A DNA stretch of 64,000 nt from Bacteroidota bacterium (lineage in GTDB: Bacteria; Bacteroidota; Bacteroidia; Chitinophagales; BACL12), in contig JADKEK010000001.1 in assembly GCA_016718035.1 (NCBI GenBank), positions 744,001 through 808,000 on the forward strand, written 5' to 3'. Below the pieces are notes generated by a model. It searched no databases and was not told the DNA's origin. It was given only the letters and a program-made list of their open reading frames with translations. Position 1 is the stretch's first letter; each line of letters starts with the position of its first letter. The position numbers were made by a program, and so were the translations under genes. Below, one piece after another: positions 25,069 through 33,692 of the stretch.

Positions 25069-27633
25069 TTACTCTTCTGTAGTGTTGGTTTCGGTAACAT
25101 CACCAGCTGCATCCCCTTCATTTCCTTCATGCTCCTCTCCTTCAATTGGCAATATATCTTCATCCTCATCTTTTTCAATTCGGGTTACCGATGCAATTCT
25201 GTCTCCATCTCTCAGGTTAATTAAACGCACACCTTGTGTAGCACGTCCCATCACCCTCAAATCTTCAACGCCCATGCGTATTGCCATGCCCGATTCGCAA
25301 ATAATCATCAAATCATCTTTATCGGTCACGTCGCGAATAGTGATCAAAGCTCCGGTTTTAGGTGTAATCTTAATAGTGGATACGCCTTTACCGCCTCTGT
25401 TGGTTATACGGTATTCTTGTTCACCAGTTTCCTGGTCAACTAACTGACTGCGTTTGCCATATCCATTTTCACTTACCACTAAAACTGTTTTCTCTTTATC
25501 GCCCTTCTCAACAGTAATCATGCCAACTACTTCATCCTGATCGTCAGCGAGTTCGATACCAATTACCCCGGTTGCTGTACGGCCCATTGGACGCACTTTT
25601 TCCTCAGGGAAACGGATAGCTCTACCACTCTTAACGGCCATCATAACCTCACAATTTCCATTGGTTAATCGCACGGCTAATAACTCATCACCTTCTGCAA
25701 TATTGATGGCAACAATACCATTTGCTCTTGGGCGGCTAAATGCTTCTACCGTTGTTTTTTTGATGGTACCTTTTTTGGTACAGAAAACAAGGTAATGCTC
25801 ATTGATAAATGCCTCATCCTCAAGGTCATGGATATCGATATAAGCCATAATCTTATCATCCGGTGGTAAACTAATCATATTTTGAATAGCTCTTCCTTTG
25901 GATGTACGAGTGCCTTCCGGAATTTGATATACCGGCAGCCAGAAACATTTTCCCATTTGCGAGAAAAACAACATAGTATCGTGGGTGCTGGCAATAAAAA
26001 TGTGTTCAATAAAGTCCTCATCTCTGGTAGCACCACCTTTTGCACCTTTACCTCCGCGTCCCTGACGACGGTATTCGGTAAGTGATGTGCGTTTGATATA
26101 ACCCATATGTGAAATGGTAATAGCCACATCTTCTTCCTCAATCAAATCTTCAATACTCATTTCACCTTCTGCAGCAACAATATTCGTTCTGCGTTCATCA
26201 CCATATTTCTCTTTAATCTCAAGGGTTTCGTCTACAATTATCTGCATACGCATTTCCTCGTTCGCCAATATTTCACGTAAGCGGGCAATATGAGCCATTA
26301 CTTCGTTGTATTCATCGCGGATTTTATCGCGTTCCAGACCGGTTAAACGCTGTAAACGCATTTCGAGAATGGCTTTTGACTGCAAATCGCTCAATCCGAA
26401 ACGAGTCATTAACCCTTCTTTAGCTTCATCAGGGTTTTTTGAACCACGAATCAGCGCAATTACCTCATCTAAATGGTCGAGGGCAATGAGTAAACCTTCT
26501 AAAATATGTGCACGTTCCTCAGCTTTACGTAAATCATACTGTGTTCTGCGCACAATTACCTCATGGCGGAAATCCACGAAATAGGCAATCATCTGCTTCA
26601 GGTTGAGCAATTTTGGCCTGCCCTGATGCAAACAGATATTGTTAACACCATACGAAGTTTGTAATGGTGTGTATTTATACAATTGATTGAGCACCACCGT
26701 TGCAACCGCATCTTTCTTCAAATCGATAACCACACGCATACCTTCACGGTCTGAATAGTCGTTAGCGTCTGAAATACCCTCAATTTTCTTCTCATGCACC
26801 AATTCTGAGATTTTGGTAATGAAAAGCGCTTTATTCACCTGATATGGTAATTCGGTAATCACGATGTGTTCACGACCATTTGCTGAAGTTTCGATTGTGG
26901 CCACACCACGAACTACAATACGTCCGCGACCGGTTTCAAAACTTTCGTGAATGCCTTCTACCCCATAAATAGTAGCTCCTGTAGGGAAATCAGGCCCTTT
27001 GATATACTTCATCAACTCCGGAATCGTGATTTCGCGATTGCGGATATATTCGACAATACCATCACATATTTCAGATAAGTTGTGTGGAAGTATATTAGTC
27101 GCCATACCCACTGCAATACCGGATGAACCGTTAATGAGCAGGTTAGGTATTTTAGAAGGCAATACGGTTGGTTCTTCCAGCGTATCGTCAAAGTTATTGC
27201 TGTAATCTACTGTTTCTTTATCCAGGTCGCCCAACATCTCCTCGGCAATCTTCGAAAATCTCGCCTCGGTATATCGCATTGCTGCAGGACTGTCGCCATC
27301 CACAGAACCAAAGTTTCCTTGTCCGTCCACTAACGGGTAACGCATACTCCACTCCTGCGCCATACGCACCATGGCATCGTATACCGATGTATCGCCGTGT
27401 GGGTGATATTTACCAAGCACCTCCCCTACAATACGGGCAGATTTTTTATAGGGCTTGTTATAGTTTACACCAAGTTCTTTCATACCGTACAAAACGCGAC
27501 GGTGAACGGGTTTTAAGCCATCACGCACATCCGGAATCGCACGGGAAACAATTACCGACATCGAATAATCGATGTAGGCCGTTTTCATTTCCTCTTCAAT
27601 GTTAATAGGAATAATTTTTTCGCCTTCAGCCAT
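25069..27633 (-). CDS. gyrA: DNA gyrase subunit A
   Basis: Subunit of DNA gyrase that cuts and rejoins the G-segment during ATP-driven negative supercoiling. The 854-residue protein has the N-terminal breakage-reunion domain with active-site Y121 in AAMRYTEARFSK, the quinolone-determining region HPHGDTSVYD (Thr82 at the position of E. coli Ser83; Asp86 conserved), and a C-terminal beta-pinwheel (from about residue 520) with the GyrA-box segment RRQGRGGKGAKGG, which separates it from ParC. A Glu/Asp-rich tail ends the protein. The exported TPR protein follows closely downstream. Confidence 0.96.
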   Translation of the reverse strand: MAEGEKIIPINIEEEMKTAYIDYSMSVIVSRAIPDVRDGLKPVHRRVLYGMKELGVNYNKPYKKSARIVGEVLGKYHPHGDTSVYDAMVRMAQEWSMRYPLVDGQGNFGSVDGDSPAAMRYTEARFSKIAEEMLGDLDKETVDYSNNFDDTLEEPTVLPSKIPNLLINGSSGIAVGMATNILPHNLSEICDGIVEYIRNREITIPELMKYIKGPDFPTGATIYGVEGIHESFETGRGRIVVRGVATIETSANGREHIVITELPYQVNKALFITKISELVHEKKIEGISDANDYSDREGMRVVIDLKKDAVATVVLNQLYKYTPLQTSYGVNNICLHQGRPKLLNLKQMIAYFVDFRHEVIVRRTQYDLRKAEERAHILEGLLIALDHLDEVIALIRGSKNPDEAKEGLMTRFGLSDLQSKAILEMRLQRLTGLERDKIRDEYNEVMAHIARLREILANEEMRMQIIVDETLEIKEKYGDERRTNIVAAEGEMSIEDLIEEEDVAITISHMGYIKRTSLTEYRRQGRGGKGAKGGATRDEDFIEHIFIASTHDTMLFFSQMGKCFWLPVYQIPEGTRTSKGRAIQNMISLPPDDKIMAYIDIHDLEDEAFINEHYLVFCTKKGTIKKTTVEAFSRPRANGIVAINIAEGDELLAVRLTNGNCEVMMAVKSGRAIRFPEEKVRPMGRTATGVIGIELADDQDEVVGMITVEKGDKEKTVLVVSENGYGKRSQLVDQETGEQEYRITNRGGKGVSTIKITPKTGALITIRDVTDKDDLMIICESGMAIRMGVEDLRVMGRATQGVRLINLRDGDRIASVTRIEKDEDEDILPIEGEEHEGNEGDAAGDVTETNTTEE

Positions 27634-28220
27634 GTCTTTTTTCTCCTTTTACTGGTAGTTTATTTTCTGCTTAAAAAAATGAAATTTTTTCAGCGTACAA
27701 AGGTAGTAATTTTACTCCCTAAACCCTAGTATTTAAAGCTTTTGAAGTGTCAAGTTTTCAACATTTTATTGGCATTTACGCATTGGAAAATATAAATTGG
27801 CGCAGTAGAGAAAGAAAATGGGTAATACTAGCCAAAATTGCCACCCGTTCAGGGCAAAAAAAACAGGGGTGACCACTAGCGTGGCACAACCCCTGATCCC
27901 CATGAAAACACACTATCTACTATAACCACTATTTGGCTAAAAAGTTTTATTAGTTACGTTAAAATCCGTTAAAAAATATTTTTCATGTTTCAATGCCTAA
28001 AAAGTTGTTTGACTTTTAATGAGATGTGTTATAACTACTTGAAAATGTTATAGATATACGAAATTTTAACACAATAGACACTTTATTGTAAGCCCATTTT
28101 CGTTGGTTACAGCTGCATTTTCGAAATAATCTTGCATTGTCGATTGACAGTAAAACTAAAAACGGCCGGCGTTTTTGGTTTGCGTCATGGTTACGATTTA
28201 AAACCTTAAAAAATTATGTT
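27634..28220. other. Intergenic region between divergent gyrA and the 732-residue protein gene
   Basis: A 587-bp region. It contains an imperfect hairpin CAGGGGT/ACCCCTG with an inner CCAC/GTGG (27864-27895), just before ATCCCCATG; this could be a regulatory RNA element or terminator. An AT-rich stretch follows, then a promoter-like site at 28103-28134. A 35-codon frame at 27818-27925 spans the hairpin and is not considered a gene. No RNA gene is recognised. Confidence 0.4.
28103..28134 (+). promoter_or_regulatory. Putative promoter of the 732-residue protein gene
   Basis: TTGG (28103-28106) and TAATCTTG (28127-28134) sit 20 nt apart, close to the phylum's TTTG/TAnnTTTG pattern. Transcription would begin near 28141, which supports the ATG at 28221 rather than the TTG at 28137 as the start codon. 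Confidence 0.4.
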
Positions 28221-30419
28221 ATGAGTATGTCAAAAAAATTAGTGCTGAGCGACAATGACATCAGCATTTTTCATGCAGAACGTATGCAATTATTGTTCAA
28301 ACAATACATGGCAACGCCAATTAAAGCAAAATATGTTACCTATTGGGAGGAAATAACCTGCGTTGGTTATCACCCCGAAAACAACAGATTAGAAGCTGTG
28401 GTGAGTGTAAAACAATCAGGTGGATACAGCACAGGATTGTGCGCAGCAGGTTCAAAAGAATATGTTCGTTTTTTCGTTGATTACCACGATGGCGCAGGAT
28501 TTATTGATGCGGGTATGACCAATTTTAAAGTAGCCAATATTGCTGACGGCACTCCGGCTACACATCCTATTCAATACATGGCGTATATTTATTTGGATAC
28601 AACCAATCACAAAAAATATTTAGGTTGTAGTAAAGCTGTTATTCCAACAGTTAAAGCCATTTTATCATGGAACACACCGGTTCCAAATGATCCGGATTAT
28701 CATCCGCATTATGGTAATGTGATTGAACGTAATATTCAATTAAAACCATTATTAATTTACAAACCTTTTGATCCGAGTGATTTAGTGTTTTATCCAAAAC
28801 CAAAATTTGTAGATATTCCGAAATTAATGGAAAAAGCATTTCCTACTCCACCTCTCCCACCAATAGAAAAATTATATAAAACATATAAATCCAATCAGGT
28901 TCCTGATCACCGTATGTTATATACTTCTATTGCGCCAATGGTAATGGAAAAATCGTTTGCAACCACTGCATTAAAATATCAACCAAACGAAATTGCTCAA
29001 TTAGGTATCGATTACGATAAATTGATTGAAGTAATTTTAGGTAATGATGATAAAGCTGATGTAGCTTTTGAAGAATTAGTTTGTGTTGGATTAAATTCTG
29101 CAACCGATACACTTGGTGCAGTAATCCATGTTAAGAAAAATTCCGGTTATAGCGGTGATTTATGCTCAACCGGTTCCGCAGAATATGTTGCATTTTGGGC
29201 CGATTGGGACAACAATGGTTCGTTTGATGAATATTTAGGAACTGCTGAAGTTCGTGTACACGATTTAGATAATATTCCTGCTGATGGTTTGTATTATAAT
29301 GTGGCATTACCAATTGATGTTACGAAACATTTACGTGCCTGCAGTAAACCAAATGTGATACGCATTCGCGCCGTACTTTCATGGTCTTCTCTCCCATCAA
29401 CTACCAATCCGAATGTATTAAATCATTGGGGTAACAGATTAGATGCATTGGTTCAAGTGCGTCCGGGTCGTGCAACTGATGGTGAATTAGATGTGGTAAT
29501 TACAACAGTAAATGAAGTAAGCATCAGCGATATTAATAATGATGGTTTAGCAGAACCGACTGCTGCTTTTCCAAATGCTATGCGACCATTTGGTGGTGAA
29601 GTTATGTTGAGTGGATATTTTACAGGTAGTGGTGCTCCGGGCACTGTACATTATCGCGTTGAATATACCAATAACGATGGTGCATCATGGAATCCGATTA
29701 TGGATAAACAACGATTTATTATTGAAGGAAGTCCTTTCCCGACAATAGATGAACAAGATGCAAGTATGAGTGATGGATGGCTATCTTACAAAGGCAGTAC
29801 TTCACCATTACAAATTATTCGTTTTAATGTATTAGCAGTGTGGGATACAGGTGTAAAAAATGGCAAACATAAATTACGTGTTGCATTTTCTGATGAACCA
29901 TTTACAATGCCTTATAATCCTGTAATTATTAATTACAGCAATGAAGTTGCCGTACATTTAGATAATGATGGCTTTAATGTAAATCCTGCGCCACATGCAG
30001 CTGGAGACCCACTGAGCAGTGTGCACGATATTGACATTATTATCGATGGCGGTGAATGTAATTTTTATAAAACCGGCGTTGATACGTTGTTAACCGGCAG
30101 AATAAAAGTAATGGATGATTATTTCCATAGCTGGAATTTAGATGTGCAACCTTCATCACATTTTATTCCGCCTGCAACATTATCTTCCATTGTTACCCCA
30201 ACAGGAAGAGCTTGCACAGGTATCAGCGATTTTGGAGATAACAATTTTGCCTTCAGCATCGATTTAACAAAATTGGATCCATGTGGTTATACCGTAAGAA
30301 TTTATGGTCACGACCGCGCAATTCTCGGACATCGTTCATACTTTATTGATGGTACTTATTCATTTAATTTAGGTAATCATCAAGGGTATAAATATGCGGG
30401 ATTTTCAATACTCCCTTAA
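28221..30419 (+). CDS. Unknown 732-residue protein with an internal duplication
   Basis: Starts at ATG 28221 (MSMSKKLVLSDNDIS); the longer frame from TTG 28137 would precede the likely promoter. No signal peptide or T9SS tail was seen. Two copies of a ~150-residue beta-rich module, about 20-165 and 250-405 in this numbering, share EEITCVG/EELVCVG, GGYSTGLCAAGSKEYVRFF/SGYSGDLCSTGSAEYVAFW, GCSKAVIP/ACSKPNVI and AILSWNTPVP/AVLSWSSLPS. The module ends resemble GEVED-type text (DWDNNGSFDEYLGTAEV). Further beta domains follow, with an EF-hand-like DINNDGLAEPT. I do not recognise the family. The 5' neighbour gyrA is divergent; a terminator lies 22 nt after the stop. Confidence 0.75.
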   Translation: MSMSKKLVLSDNDISIFHAERMQLLFKQYMATPIKAKYVTYWEEITCVGYHPENNRLEAVVSVKQSGGYSTGLCAAGSKEYVRFFVDYHDGAGFIDAGMTNFKVANIADGTPATHPIQYMAYIYLDTTNHKKYLGCSKAVIPTVKAILSWNTPVPNDPDYHPHYGNVIERNIQLKPLLIYKPFDPSDLVFYPKPKFVDIPKLMEKAFPTPPLPPIEKLYKTYKSNQVPDHRMLYTSIAPMVMEKSFATTALKYQPNEIAQLGIDYDKLIEVILGNDDKADVAFEELVCVGLNSATDTLGAVIHVKKNSGYSGDLCSTGSAEYVAFWADWDNNGSFDEYLGTAEVRVHDLDNIPADGLYYNVALPIDVTKHLRACSKPNVIRIRAVLSWSSLPSTTNPNVLNHWGNRLDALVQVRPGRATDGELDVVITTVNEVSISDINNDGLAEPTAAFPNAMRPFGGEVMLSGYFTGSGAPGTVHYRVEYTNNDGASWNPIMDKQRFIIEGSPFPTIDEQDASMSDGWLSYKGSTSPLQIIRFNVLAVWDTGVKNGKHKLRVAFSDEPFTMPYNPVIINYSNEVAVHLDNDGFNVNPAPHAAGDPLSSVHDIDIIIDGGECNFYKTGVDTLLTGRIKVMDDYFHSWNLDVQPSSHFIPPATLSSIVTPTGRACTGISDFGDNNFAFSIDLTKLDPCGYTVRIYGHDRAILGHRSYFIDGTYSFNLGNHQGYKYAGFSILP

Positions 30420-30441
30420 TTGATTAATTACTACCGTTATC

Positions 30442-30474
30442 AAAACAGTCGGATTATTTCCGGCTGTTTTTTTT
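30442..30474 (+). terminator. Intrinsic terminator between convergent genes
   Basis: AAAACAGTCGGA (30442-30453) pairs with TCCGGCTGTTTT (30459-30470), one G-U pair, followed by further T residues. It serves the 732-residue protein gene; A residues upstream could let it work on the opposite strand too. Confidence 0.85.
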
Positions 30475-32014
30475 ATTTACCCATACTGTCGGCAATACTT
30501 CTTCCGTTAAGACGGCTTTCAATCCATAATAATATTTCTTCCGTACCGGTAATTACCTGTCCGTTGATATTACTTAATACACTTATTTTTTGTTTCACCT
30601 GTTCCAATGCCTGATTGCGTTCTTTTTTACCAGGCGTACGGATGAGTTTTTTTACTAATTGTAATAACAAGGTTTCCATTTCATACAAACGCTCACTTTC
30701 CTTTAAATGCCTGCGTGTAGACCGCATCAAACTATCTAATAAATCCACGTTGCCTAATTCGTAGTGCAAAATAATTTGTAACATTTTAGCAGAATCCTGA
30801 ATGTCTTGTCTGATGTTTTCCCATTCACCAAAAATGATATTATTAATCCAGGTTAAACATTCGTCAAACTCTTCAATCACCAAAAATAAAACAGCGATAT
30901 TATAATAAATGGTTAATATCCTGCCTTTTGGTAATTTGTTTCCAAACTTTTTTAATCCGGATTCAATTATCGGGACCAATTTTTTTGCCAACACAAATTG
31001 ATTGGTTTGTATATAAAATAACAATTCCAGGTAAGTGCTGTTTTTAAAAATCTGCGATTCCTCTTCCAGGTTGGCTGGGACTATCGATTTAATTTTTTGT
31101 AACGTTTTAGCTACTTCATTTAAATCGTTGGAATGAAAACAGCTGGTCAGATAATTGTTTAATGAATTTAAATACCGCAATGATTCATCTGCCTGCATTT
31201 TAGGGTATTCTTCATAAGCTTCAATTATTTTTTTGCGATGGAGTTTCGATTTATGCGTATCTCCAATTAAATGGGCATGGTCGGAGTGAATTAAATTATA
31301 CATAATCACCGACTCAAACGAAAGGTCCTGAGGAGGGTCCGTAATAAGCGGGTTTTTCATGATTTTTTGCACCTTATTCAATAATTTCTCATCACGGAAC
31401 TGATAATATTTTTGTAACATCACAAATAGCTGGTCGTATAAATGATGGTATTTCAACTCCAGTGTTATTTTTTGTAAACAAACCATCTCCTCTTCCGATG
31501 AAGCTTGTAAAGTGGCTTCTGAACTTTTTTCTAAAGTATGCCGCATTAATCTGCGCTGAAGCGATAAAATTTCAATTAGTAAAAAATTGCGATTGAGTGT
31601 TCTTGCCGTTTGTTTAGTGGTGTTTAACATCTTTAATGCTTTCTCAAACAATCCTTTTTGCATGAGAAATTCTATATCTAACATTCGCTGACTAATCGCA
31701 TGTGTTGCGGTATCATCTTCATGATAGGCACGCATACTTTTAAGTATCAAATTGTAGAGATAATTTTTTATTACAGCATATGAACTTGCCGGAATTACTT
31801 TTTTGAGTTTTTGTTTAATAACAGCCTCGTTGTAGTCATCTTTTTTACCCGCAGTTTCTACCGCTTCAAATAAATCGATATAGGCATTGGACTTGCCAAT
31901 TACATGTCGCTGGGCATAAATTTTAAAGTAACGCTTCTCAGTTTGGTTTAAACTTTGAATGAGGGATAACAAGTCGTCTTTAGCATTCATGACGTTTAAT
32001 GGGATTTTATACAA
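30473..32014 (-). CDS. Unknown 513-residue helical-repeat protein, paralogue of the one at 18.6-20.2 kb
   Basis: A cytoplasmic, all-helical protein sharing with the 508-residue protein an N-terminal block (LIQSLNQTEKRYFKIYAQR, residues about 16-34), a Lys-rich helix containing EAVIKQKLKKV and a following YLYNLILKSMRAYHEDD. The remainder is TPR-like but degenerate, and ends with a stretch rich in Leu/Lys (QLVKKLIRTPGKKERN). Function unknown. It is convergent with the 732-residue gene and divergent from the lipoprotein gene. I see no membrane segment. The two paralogues have different neighbours. Confidence 0.78.
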   Translation of the reverse strand: MYKIPLNVMNAKDDLLSLIQSLNQTEKRYFKIYAQRHVIGKSNAYIDLFEAVETAGKKDDYNEAVIKQKLKKVIPASSYAVIKNYLYNLILKSMRAYHEDDTATHAISQRMLDIEFLMQKGLFEKALKMLNTTKQTARTLNRNFLLIEILSLQRRLMRHTLEKSSEATLQASSEEEMVCLQKITLELKYHHLYDQLFVMLQKYYQFRDEKLLNKVQKIMKNPLITDPPQDLSFESVIMYNLIHSDHAHLIGDTHKSKLHRKKIIEAYEEYPKMQADESLRYLNSLNNYLTSCFHSNDLNEVAKTLQKIKSIVPANLEEESQIFKNSTYLELLFYIQTNQFVLAKKLVPIIESGLKKFGNKLPKGRILTIYYNIAVLFLVIEEFDECLTWINNIIFGEWENIRQDIQDSAKMLQIILHYELGNVDLLDSLMRSTRRHLKESERLYEMETLLLQLVKKLIRTPGKKERNQALEQVKQKISVLSNINGQVITGTEEILLWIESRLNGRSIADSMGK

Positions 32015-32117
32015 AAGTACTATAAATATTGATTTCCAGGCATTTTCTTAACACTTTTTATGCACTTGACATTTAATAATATGCAAATCCTATGTAGGTC
32101 GATGTTTGGGGATATTT

Positions 32118-32125
32118 TACCTTTG
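32118..32125 (+). promoter_or_regulatory. -7 element of the lipoprotein gene
   Basis: TACCTTTG matches TAnnTTTG exactly, 32 nt before the ATG. No good -33 TTTG is seen at the usual spacing. Confidence 0.4.
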
Positions 32126-32157
32126 TTATCATTAATTCTGAACCCAAAAAATCAAAT

Positions 32158-32841
32158 ATGAAAAAGTTTCAATCTCTTATGTTTTTACTGGCCTTAGGTT
32201 TAGGTTGGTTAATAGTTGCCTGCGATAGTTCCGACCCGGAAAATATCAGTGTCACGGCTAGATCATTTCGTATTACACACAGCGGCAGCGAGTTTTCAGT
32301 TGCTATAGGCACAACCGATATTTCTGATACCGGTGCTGTTGCCACTTCCGGTGGAGTGCGTAATATTAATATCGAAAATATCCATATTCCTGATTCTGTA
32401 GATATAAAAAATATAGACCCGAATCAGGTGGATAAAAAAATTGTTACTGATGCAACACAAAAAACAAAAAAAGCACCAATTGGCACCACCGATATTTCGG
32501 ATACAGGAGCTGTGCATGTTAGGTCTGTAGACGATACCACACTTATTGGTGCTACTGATATTTCAGATATGGGCGGAATTTTAGTATTGAGTGATAATAC
32601 TATTTTAGCATTTACATTTAATGCAGATGGTAGAGCATTAATGGAATCAATTGATATGATGCCAAGTGCTGCAGTTAAACAAACTTGTTATTCATTAACA
32701 TCAAACATATTGGTTAAAAACGGAGAATTAATTGTAAAAAGAAGTGATGGTTCTGTTGTGAGTTATAATGCTACAACAAATATTGTCATTCTTCGAAAAG
32801 AGGGCGATGAACTCTGCATCTACCTCAAACCAAAATCTTAG
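32158..32841 (+). CDS. Lipoprotein with repeated IGTTDISDTGAV motif, unknown function
   Basis: A 227-residue protein with a lipoprotein signal peptide ending LIVAC (Cys22 the likely lipidated residue). The mature part carries three copies of a 12-residue motif: IGTTDISDTGAV at about residues 51-62, again at about 108-119 and IGATDISDMGGI at about 130-141. The motif spacing is irregular (57 and 22 residues). I recognise no family. The C-terminus is hydrophilic and Lys/Asp-rich. It lies between a divergent paralogue gene and the 172-bp tandem repeats, with a strong terminator after the stop. Confidence 0.75.
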   Translation: MKKFQSLMFLLALGLGWLIVACDSSDPENISVTARSFRITHSGSEFSVAIGTTDISDTGAVATSGGVRNINIENIHIPDSVDIKNIDPNQVDKKIVTDATQKTKKAPIGTTDISDTGAVHVRSVDDTTLIGATDISDMGGILVLSDNTILAFTFNADGRALMESIDMMPSAAVKQTCYSLTSNILVKNGELIVKRSDGSVVSYNATTNIVILRKEGDELCIYLKPKS

Positions 32842-32875
32842 GATTACGAGGTTTAACTCATCAGGTTAAATCGGT

Positions 32876-32911
32876 AACCGTGCAAATGTGGTGTTTGCAC
32901 GGTTTTTTTTT
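32876..32911 (+). terminator. Intrinsic terminator of the lipoprotein gene
   Basis: AACCGTGCAAA (32876-32886) pairs with TTTGCACGGTT (32894-32904) around a 7-nt loop, followed by a T run. Confidence 0.92.
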
Positions 32912-32967
32912 AACAGCCAATGCCTATACTAAGTTAACAAATTATATTATGGATGGGTTTGTTTTTT

Positions 32968-33690
32968 GTTACATCAGGACTTCATTCTGCCCGACAGGAA
33001 GATAAGTAATTCATAGCATCCATTTTTATGCCGCCCTGACGGGCTTGTTGTATGTGAGCGCCTTGGCGCGTGGGGTTACCGATCTGTCGCCCTTGCGGGC
33101 TGGTTGAGATTAAGTATGGGTTTTTCTAATAACATTTGCACTTCACTCAGCCCGGCAGGGCGGCTTATGGGTTACTCTTAGTTATAACATCCAGTTTTAT
33201 GCTGCCCTGACGGGCTTGTTGTATGTGAGCGCCTTGGCGCGTGGGGTTAGCGATGTGTCGCCCTTGCGGGCTGGTTGAGATTAAGTGTGGGTTCTTTCTA
33301 ATAACATTTGCACTTCACTCAGCCCGTCAGGGCGGCATATGGGTTACTCTTAGTTATAACATCCAGTATTATGCCGCTCTGACGGGCTTGTTGTATGTGA
33401 GCGCCTTGGCGCGTGGGGTTAGCGATGTGTCGCCCTTGCGGGCTGGTTGAGATTAAGTGTGGGTTCTTTCTAATAACATTTGCACTTCACTCAGCCCGTC
33501 AGGGCGGCATATGGGTTACTCTTAGTTATAACATCTAGTGTTATGCCGCCCTGACGGGCTTGTTGTATGTGAGCGCCTTGGCGCGTGGGGTTAGCGATGG
33601 GTCGCCCTTGCGGGCTGGTTGAGATTAAGTGTGGGTTCTTTCTAATAACATTTGCACTTCAATCAGCCCGGCAGGGCGGCATATGGGTTT
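32968..33690. repeat. Four ~172-bp tandem repeats with internal inverted repeats
   Basis: Copies begin at about 33031, 33202, 33374 and 33546 (CCGCCCTGACGGGCTTGTTG; the third has one substitution) with 171-172 bp period, preceded by a degenerate partial copy from 32968. Each contains the inverted pair ATGCCGCCCTGACGGGCT and AGCCCGTCAGGGCGGCAT about 110 bp apart, plus palindromes GCGCCTTGGCGC and CGCCCTTGCGGGC. Short open frames in it are artefacts of the repeat. The last copy ends 3 bp before the stop codon of the ABC exporter gene. Confidence 0.9.
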
Positions 33691-33692
33691 AT

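Noticed and set aside
27168..27605. 145-codon frame on the plus strand inside gyrA
   Set aside because: Shadow of the conserved gyrA coding frame.
26694..27633. Quinolone resistance claim from Thr at the Ser83-equivalent position of GyrA
   Set aside because: Thr may be natural in this lineage; the sequence alone does not show resistance.
27818..27925. 35-codon open frame overlapping the hairpin
   Set aside because: Short, spans a hairpin and lacks any supporting signal.
32968..33690. Possible CRISPR array or coding repeats (short frames of about 60-70 codons)
   Set aside because: Period is 172 bp with near-identical intervals, so it is a tandem repeat; the frames are by-products of the repeated sequence.
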